This document shows, piece by piece, positions 5,454 through 9,085 of a stretch of DNA of 9,085 nt; position 1 is the stretch's first letter, and every line of letters begins with the position of its first letter. The notes below the pieces were generated by a model. It was not told the DNA's origin, ran no database searches, and saw nothing but the letters and a program-made list of their open reading frames with translations. This DNA is from Rhodobacteraceae bacterium UBA3087 (GTDB lineage Bacteria > Pseudomonadota > Alphaproteobacteria > Rhodobacterales > Rhodobacteraceae): positions 273-9,357 of the forward strand of contig DFBF01000219.1 of assembly GCA_002367285.1 (NCBI GenBank), in the 5' to 3' direction. Made by a program: the position numbers and the translations under genes.

Positions 5454-7286
5454 ATGGCACGTATTCCTCTTTTGCAGCTCACCGATATTTCCCTGACCTT
5501 TGGCGGGGATCCTGTTTTTGACGCGCTGGACCTTGTGGTGCAGCCGGGCGACCGCGTCGCGCTGGTTGGGCGCAATGGATCGGGCAAATCCACCCTGATG
5601 AAGGTCATGGCCGCGATGGTCGAACCAGACCGGGGCGATCGCATTCTGTCACCGGGCGTCAGCGTCGGGTACATGGAACAGCACCCGGATCTGTCGGGCT
5701 TTGCCACGCTGGGGGAATTTGCCACCAGCGGCCTGGAGCCGGGTCAGGAATACCGTGTGGAGCGGGTCGCCGAGGGGCTGAAGTTCAACCCCGACACGCC
5801 GGTCGGCACCGCCTCAGGCGGGGAACGGCGCCGCGCGGCTTTGGCGAAATTGCTGGCCGAAGCGCCCGAACTGATGTTGTTGGATGAGCCCACCAACCAC
5901 CTGGATATCGAAGCGATTTCCTGGCTGGAACGCGAGCTGTCGTCGACCCGCGCCGGGTTCGTTCTGATCAGCCACGACCGCGCGTTTCTGCGCGCCCTGA
6001 CCCGCGCCACCCTGTGGGTCGACCGCGGTCAGGTGCGCCGTCAGGAAAAGGGGTTCGAGGCGTTTGAGGCCTGGCGCGACAAAGTCTGGGACGACGAAGA
6101 CATGCAGCGCCACAAGCTGAACCGCAAGATCAAGGCGGAAGCCCGCTGGGCGGTCGAAGGCATCAGCGCGCGGCGCAAACGCAACCAAGGCCGTCTGCGC
6201 GCACTGCACGCGATGAAGGACGACCGGGCAAATCAGATCAAACGCCAGGGCAGCGCCGAAATGGCGATGGATGCGGGACCAAAGTCGGGCCGTAAAGTGA
6301 TTGAAGCCAAGGGGATTTCAAAGGCTTACGGTGACAAGATAATCCTGCGTGATTTCGATCTGCGCGTCATGCGCGGCGACCGTATTGCGTTGGTCGGCCC
6401 CAATGGCGCCGGCAAGACGACGCTGTTGAAAATGCTGGTGGGACAGGAAACGCCGGACACGGGCACGGTCACCCATGGCACCGGTCTGGAAATGGCCGTG
6501 TTCGATCAAAACCGGGTCGGGCTGATCGAAGACGCCAGCCTGTGGGAGAACCTGACGGGCGACCCCGAAATGCGGGTGTCTGGCAAGGCCGATCAGGTCA
6601 TGGTGCGCGGCAATCCGAAACATGTGGTCGGATATCTGAAGGAATTCCTGTTCTCTGACGCCCAGGCCCGCGCGCCCGTGCGCAGCCTGTCCGGGGGCGA
6701 AAAAGCCCGGCTGATTCTGGCCAAGATCATGGCGCGCCCGTCCAATCTGTTGGTGCTTGATGAGCCGACCAACGACCTGGACGTCGAAACACTGGACCTG
6801 TTGCAGGAGATCCTGGGCGACTATGACGGCACCGTCATTCTGGTCAGCCACGACCGCGATTTCCTGGACCGGGTTGCGGCCACGACCATCGCCATGGAAG
6901 GCGACGGGCGGGCAACGATCTATGCCGGGGGCTGGTCGGATTACCGCGACCAACGCGGCGTGGACGCGGTCGAAACGGCTGTTAAAACCGCCAAACCCAA
7001 AGCCACCCCGCGCGAAAAGGAAAAACCGGTGAAAACCGGCCAGCCTACCGGCCAGCCCACCGGCCTGTCCTATGTCGAACAGCACCGGCTTGAGGCGCTT
7101 CCCGGCGAAATGGAGCGGCTGGAGGCGGAGATCGCCAAGCTGGAACAGTTCATGATGGACCCTGACCTGTTCACCAAGGAACCGGTGAAGTTCCAGAAGG
7201 CCACCGATGGTCTGGTGGAGCGGCAACAGAAACTGGCCGCCGCCGAAGAAGAATGGCTGGCGCTGGCGGAGCGGGCTGAAGGCTGA
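5454..7286 (+). CDS. uup: ABC-F family ATPase, Uup type
   Basis: ABC-F proteins are soluble ATPases with two nucleotide-binding domains and no membrane part; several bind the ribosomal E site. Uup in E. coli affects precise transposon excision and ribosome function. The 610-residue product has Walker A GRNGSGKST (39-47), signature SGGER (121-125) and Walker B LLDEPTNHLD (142-151) in the first domain. A basic, helical ABC-F linker (about 205-275) follows, then GPNGAGKTT (315-323), LSGGE (412-416) and LVLDEPTNDLD (433-443). Switch histidines lie in both SHDR motifs (174 and 466). A Lys/Pro-rich stretch (505-537) leads to a C-terminal coiled coil (about 545-607), the mark of the Uup branch, including MDPDLFTKEPVKF. 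The start MARIPLLQLTDISLTFGG is family-typical, but no Shine-Dalgarno precedes it. Likely co-transcribed with the OlsB-like gene. Confidence 0.93.
   Translation: MARIPLLQLTDISLTFGGDPVFDALDLVVQPGDRVALVGRNGSGKSTLMKVMAAMVEPDRGDRILSPGVSVGYMEQHPDLSGFATLGEFATSGLEPGQEYRVERVAEGLKFNPDTPVGTASGGERRRAALAKLLAEAPELMLLDEPTNHLDIEAISWLERELSSTRAGFVLISHDRAFLRALTRATLWVDRGQVRRQEKGFEAFEAWRDKVWDDEDMQRHKLNRKIKAEARWAVEGISARRKRNQGRLRALHAMKDDRANQIKRQGSAEMAMDAGPKSGRKVIEAKGISKAYGDKIILRDFDLRVMRGDRIALVGPNGAGKTTLLKMLVGQETPDTGTVTHGTGLEMAVFDQNRVGLIEDASLWENLTGDPEMRVSGKADQVMVRGNPKHVVGYLKEFLFSDAQARAPVRSLSGGEKARLILAKIMARPSNLLVLDEPTNDLDVETLDLLQEILGDYDGTVILVSHDRDFLDRVAATTIAMEGDGRATIYAGGWSDYRDQRGVDAVETAVKTAKPKATPREKEKPVKTGQPTGQPTGLSYVEQHRLEALPGEMERLEAEIAKLEQFMMDPDLFTKEPVKFQKATDGLVERQQKLAAAEEEWLALAERAEG
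7035..7070 (+). repeat. 12-base tandem repeat inside uup
   Basis: The unit ACCGGCCAGCCY occurs at 7035-7046 and 7047-7058, with a degenerate third copy, ACCGGCCTGTCC, at 7059-7070. It encodes Thr-Gly-Gln-Pro repeats in the flexible stretch between the second ATPase domain and the coiled coil. Because the unit is 12 bases, copy-number change would keep the frame. Confidence 0.8.
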
Positions 7287-7294
7287 CGCCTCAG
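7276..7294. terminator. Hairpin over both stop codons of convergent uup and nuclease-family genes
   Basis: CTGA (7276-7279) plus GGC (7281-7283) pair with GCC (7288-7290) and TCAG (7291-7294): seven pairs with one bulged A. The uup TGA lies in the loop and the opposite gene's TGA lies in the right arm. No T run is seen on either strand, so it is a possible shared terminator only. Confidence 0.3.
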
Positions 7295-8253
7295 ACGCTG
7301 ACCCCATCGGGCACATTGAATTCGGCCCAGGAAATATAGTGATCCGAGCCCTGGGTCTGCGGGCTGTTGATGACCTCTGTCTTGCCGGTGGACAGGGCCC
7401 ACAGCGCCGGGGAACACAACATGTGGTCGATTTGTGCCCATGTTTTCAACCGCTTGCCCTGGGCGCGGTCGTATCTGTTCCACAGATGGGTGTCGCGTGG
7501 GCGGCGGGTCTCTGATCCGGGGGCCGCGTCGTCCTGATCCAGAAGAGATGTGGCGTTGAACAAGCCCAGCGGGTTTAACGAGCCGCACAGCGGTGCCAGG
7601 GCGGCGCTGTCAGGTGTGTCGTTCAGGTCGCCCATCACCACGAACCGGTCGCTGGCCGGGTTCAGCTGTTCACGGATAATGCGCACCACTTCATTCGCCT
7701 CGCCCGCGCGTTTGTCAGCCGATCGCGCCTGGTCGGCGGCATATTTTGCAGGTTCATCGACCGGATCGTATTTCGTGTATTTCGATTTGAAGTGGCAGAC
7801 GAAGGCGGTCAGCAGCACCTGCGCGCGGTCTTTGCTCAGGACCTCGACCTGCAAACAATCGCGGCCAAAGCGGTATTTCCGCCCAAGCGGCGTTTTGAAT
7901 TCGTTGAACCGGTGGCTGATGACGCGGCCCAGGGGCAGGGCCGACAGCAGGCCCAGATCAATGCCGCGCGGGTCGTTTGACTGCTGGCTGACGATGCCTT
8001 TGGTGGTTTTAAACTCGGGTCCGACACTTCCTTGGGTGAAATCGACCAGGGCGCCGAAATTTTCGATTTCTTGCAGACCGATCACGTCGGCGCGGCTTTG
8101 GCGGATGCGATAGGCCATGTCATAGAGCCGGGCGCGGGGCTTTGGCGACGATCCGAATCGCCCCCAGGGATCGTCGCCCGAAGAATACGGATCGTCAAAG
8201 CGATCATACAGGTTTTCAACATTATAGGTCGCGATTCGGAATATGCGGGCCAT
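7291..8253 (-). CDS. Endonuclease/exonuclease/phosphatase (EEP) family protein
   Basis: The product has the fold of DNase I, exonuclease III and inositol phosphatases: metal-dependent phosphodiester hydrolases. The 320 residues carry the expected active-site series: Asn11 in TYNVENL, Glu62 in LQEIEN, His154 in CHFKS, Asp209/Asn211 in GDLND, Asp276 in QIDHML and Asp304/His305 in GSDHY. No signal peptide is seen, so it is probably cytoplasmic. The ATG at 8253 is chosen because GGGAGG lies 6 bases upstream; an in-frame ATG at 8292 would add 13 residues and has no such site. The set of motifs suggests a true nuclease or phosphatase, but the substrate cannot be read from the sequence. It converges on uup with 4 bases between stop codons. 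It lies downstream of the MttB-type gene but is separated from it by a strong terminator. Confidence 0.88.
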   Translation of the reverse strand: MARIFRIATYNVENLYDRFDDPYSSGDDPWGRFGSSPKPRARLYDMAYRIRQSRADVIGLQEIENFGALVDFTQGSVGPEFKTTKGIVSQQSNDPRGIDLGLLSALPLGRVISHRFNEFKTPLGRKYRFGRDCLQVEVLSKDRAQVLLTAFVCHFKSKYTKYDPVDEPAKYAADQARSADKRAGEANEVVRIIREQLNPASDRFVVMGDLNDTPDSAALAPLCGSLNPLGLFNATSLLDQDDAAPGSETRRPRDTHLWNRYDRAQGKRLKTWAQIDHMLCSPALWALSTGKTEVINSPQTQGSDHYISWAEFNVPDGVSV

Positions 8254-8259
8254 GCGGAA

Positions 8260-8265
8260 CCTCCC
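8260..8265 (-). promoter_or_regulatory. Ribosome binding site fixing the EEP gene start
   Basis: GGGAGG on the minus strand, 6 bases before ATG 8253. It decides against the in-frame ATG at 8292. Confidence 0.8.
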
Positions 8266-8287
8266 AATACAATCAATCAATGAGGGC

Positions 8288-8328
8288 ATCATAACACAAT
8301 TTTAAGGCGAATAGGGCGAGGTGTTCAA
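8288..8328 (-). promoter_or_regulatory. Promoter candidate for the EEP gene
   Basis: On the minus strand TTGAAC (8323-8328) and TAAAAT (8299-8304) are 18 bases apart; TAAAAT matches the -10 consensus at 5 of 6. A second -10 type element, TATGAT (8288-8293), is preceded by TG one base away, giving an extended -10. Either would yield a leader of roughly 25-40 bases before ATG 8253 and would make the upstream ATG at 8292 unlikely. The -35 overlaps the palindrome TCAAATTTGA (8325-8334). Confidence 0.5.
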
Positions 8329-8347
8329 ATTTGATGTCACCCGCTTG

Positions 8348-8378
8348 AACAACAGGCGCGCCCTTGCCCGGGCGCGCC
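8348..8378 (-). terminator. Intrinsic terminator of the MttB-family gene
   Basis: On the minus strand GGCGCGCCC pairs perfectly with GGGCGCGCC (8370-8378 and 8355-8363), nine GC pairs around a six-base loop. It is followed by the T-rich TGTTGTT. It begins 8 bases after the stop codon at 8387-8389. This is the strongest terminator in the window. Confidence 0.85.
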
Positions 8379-8386
8379 ATGGCCGG

Positions 8387-9085
8387 TCAGCCGGGCAGGT
8401 GAATGTTGAACCGCGCGCGCAGGGCGGCGTCCAGCATCGGATCAAAGCCTGCGGCGGGGGGCGTGGCCAAGATCGCCTCTTTGCGGGCAATAGCCTTTTG
8501 GATCAGGTCCGGCTTGTCGCGTTCGGCCCATTCCTTGGGCGAGGTCCGGTCGCCCAGCGTTGGATAAACGTATTCCGTCTGCATCAAAGACAGGGTCTGG
8601 TCGGCGCCCAGGTAATGGCCGGGGCCGTCAAGACAGACGGATTTGATCAGATCAATGTTGACGCTGTCTTCGCTGACCTCGATGCCGCGCACACAGCGCA
8701 GCGCCTGACCGATGATGTCGTCGCCCAGGATCAGGCTTTCGTGGCAGAACCCCAACAGGGATGCGTGCATGCCTGCGGCCTCATAGACCATGTTCAGGCC
8801 GGACAGGCCCGCCATGACGTTTGAACACATCTGTTCCCAACCGGCCTGCATGTCGGGCAGTTTGCTGTCGGCAATGCCCGCCGCTGCGCCACCGGGCAGG
8901 CCATAGAAATGGTGCATTTGCGAACATCCCGCCGACAACAGCGCCTGTTCACCCGACCCTCCCGACATCGCGCCTGTGCGCAGATCGACCACGAAGGGCC
9001 AGGTGCCGAATACGGCGGGGTGGCCCGGCGCAATCGCGTTCACATAGAACACACCGGCCAGGCACTCCGCCACGGCCTGAACGAT
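8387..9085 (-). CDS. MttB-family (trimethylamine methyltransferase-like) protein, C-terminal part
   Basis: Members move a methyl group from a quaternary or tertiary amine to a corrinoid protein; the archetype MttB uses trimethylamine with pyrrolysine, while many bacterial homologues lack pyrrolysine and include glycine betaine methyltransferases. The window holds the last 232 residues; the frame is open at base 9085 and the full protein is usually about 500. Visible family features are AVAECLAGVFYVNAIAPGHP, FVVDLRTGAMSGGSGEQALL, HHFYGLPGGAAAGIADSK, DMQAGWEQM and the later GFCHESLILGDDIIG. The part present has no in-frame TAG. The tail HLPG ends just before a strong terminator. Large families of such proteins occur in Rhodobacteraceae, so the actual substrate is unknown. 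The corrinoid protein partner is not in the window. Confidence 0.87.
   Translation of the reverse strand: MVQAVAECLAGVFYVNAIAPGHPAVFGTWPFVVDLRTGAMSGGSGEQALLSAGCSQMHHFYGLPGGAAAGIADSKLPDMQAGWEQMCSNVMAGLSGLNMVYEAAGMHASLLGFCHESLILGDDIIGQALRCVRGIEVSEDSVNIDLIKSVCLDGPGHYLGADQTLSLMQTEYVYPTLGDRTSPKEWAERDKPDLIQKAIARKEAILATPPAAGFDPMLDAALRARFNIHLPG

Noticed and set aside
6318..7316. Long open frame on the minus strand opposite uup (332 codons)
   Set aside because: It lies antisense to clear ABC-F domain sequence and its product looks like no family; long antisense frames are common in GC-rich genes.

Overview
The window looks like core chromosome of a marine-type alphaproteobacterium of the Rhodobacteraceae (Roseobacter group or a close relative). 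The evidence is high-GC coding sequence throughout, the gene order yceD-rpmF-plsX-fabH-ihfA with a divergent bamE-type lipoprotein gene, an ornithine-lipid type N-acyltransferase, a Uup-type ABC-F ATPase and an MttB-family methyltransferase. All ten genes belong to families I recognise. I see no insertion sequence, phage gene, CRISPR array, tRNA or rRNA, and no clearly new multi-gene system. The unusual material lies in the gaps between genes.

Left part, minus strand (1-3492): reading in the direction of transcription, yceD (DUF177), rpmF (L32), plsX, fabH and ihfA, the last cut by the left edge. plsX and fabH overlap by 4 bases (ATGA). PlsX makes acyl-phosphate for phospholipid synthesis and FabH starts fatty acid chains. 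The cluster therefore joins a ribosomal protein, the first steps of membrane lipid synthesis and a nucleoid protein. ihfA has a 113-base leader with its own promoter candidate, so it may also be transcribed alone.

Middle (3573-5414): a BamE/SmpA-type lipoprotein gene runs divergently from yceD and converges on msrB, a methionine sulfoxide reductase gene. msrB is divergent from an OlsB-like acyltransferase gene. The 221-base gap between those two starts holds the two most interesting signals: a candidate Pho box (4460-4477) and a nested inverted-repeat element of about 116 bases (4510-4625) that would lie in the acyltransferase leader.

Right part (5454-9085): a uup-type ABC-F gene follows the acyltransferase gene after 39 bases. 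It converges, with only 4 bases between stop codons, on a gene for a cytoplasmic endonuclease/exonuclease/phosphatase family protein. Upstream of that gene, on the same strand, is the C-terminal half of an MttB-family methyltransferase gene, cut by the right edge and closed by a strong hairpin terminator.
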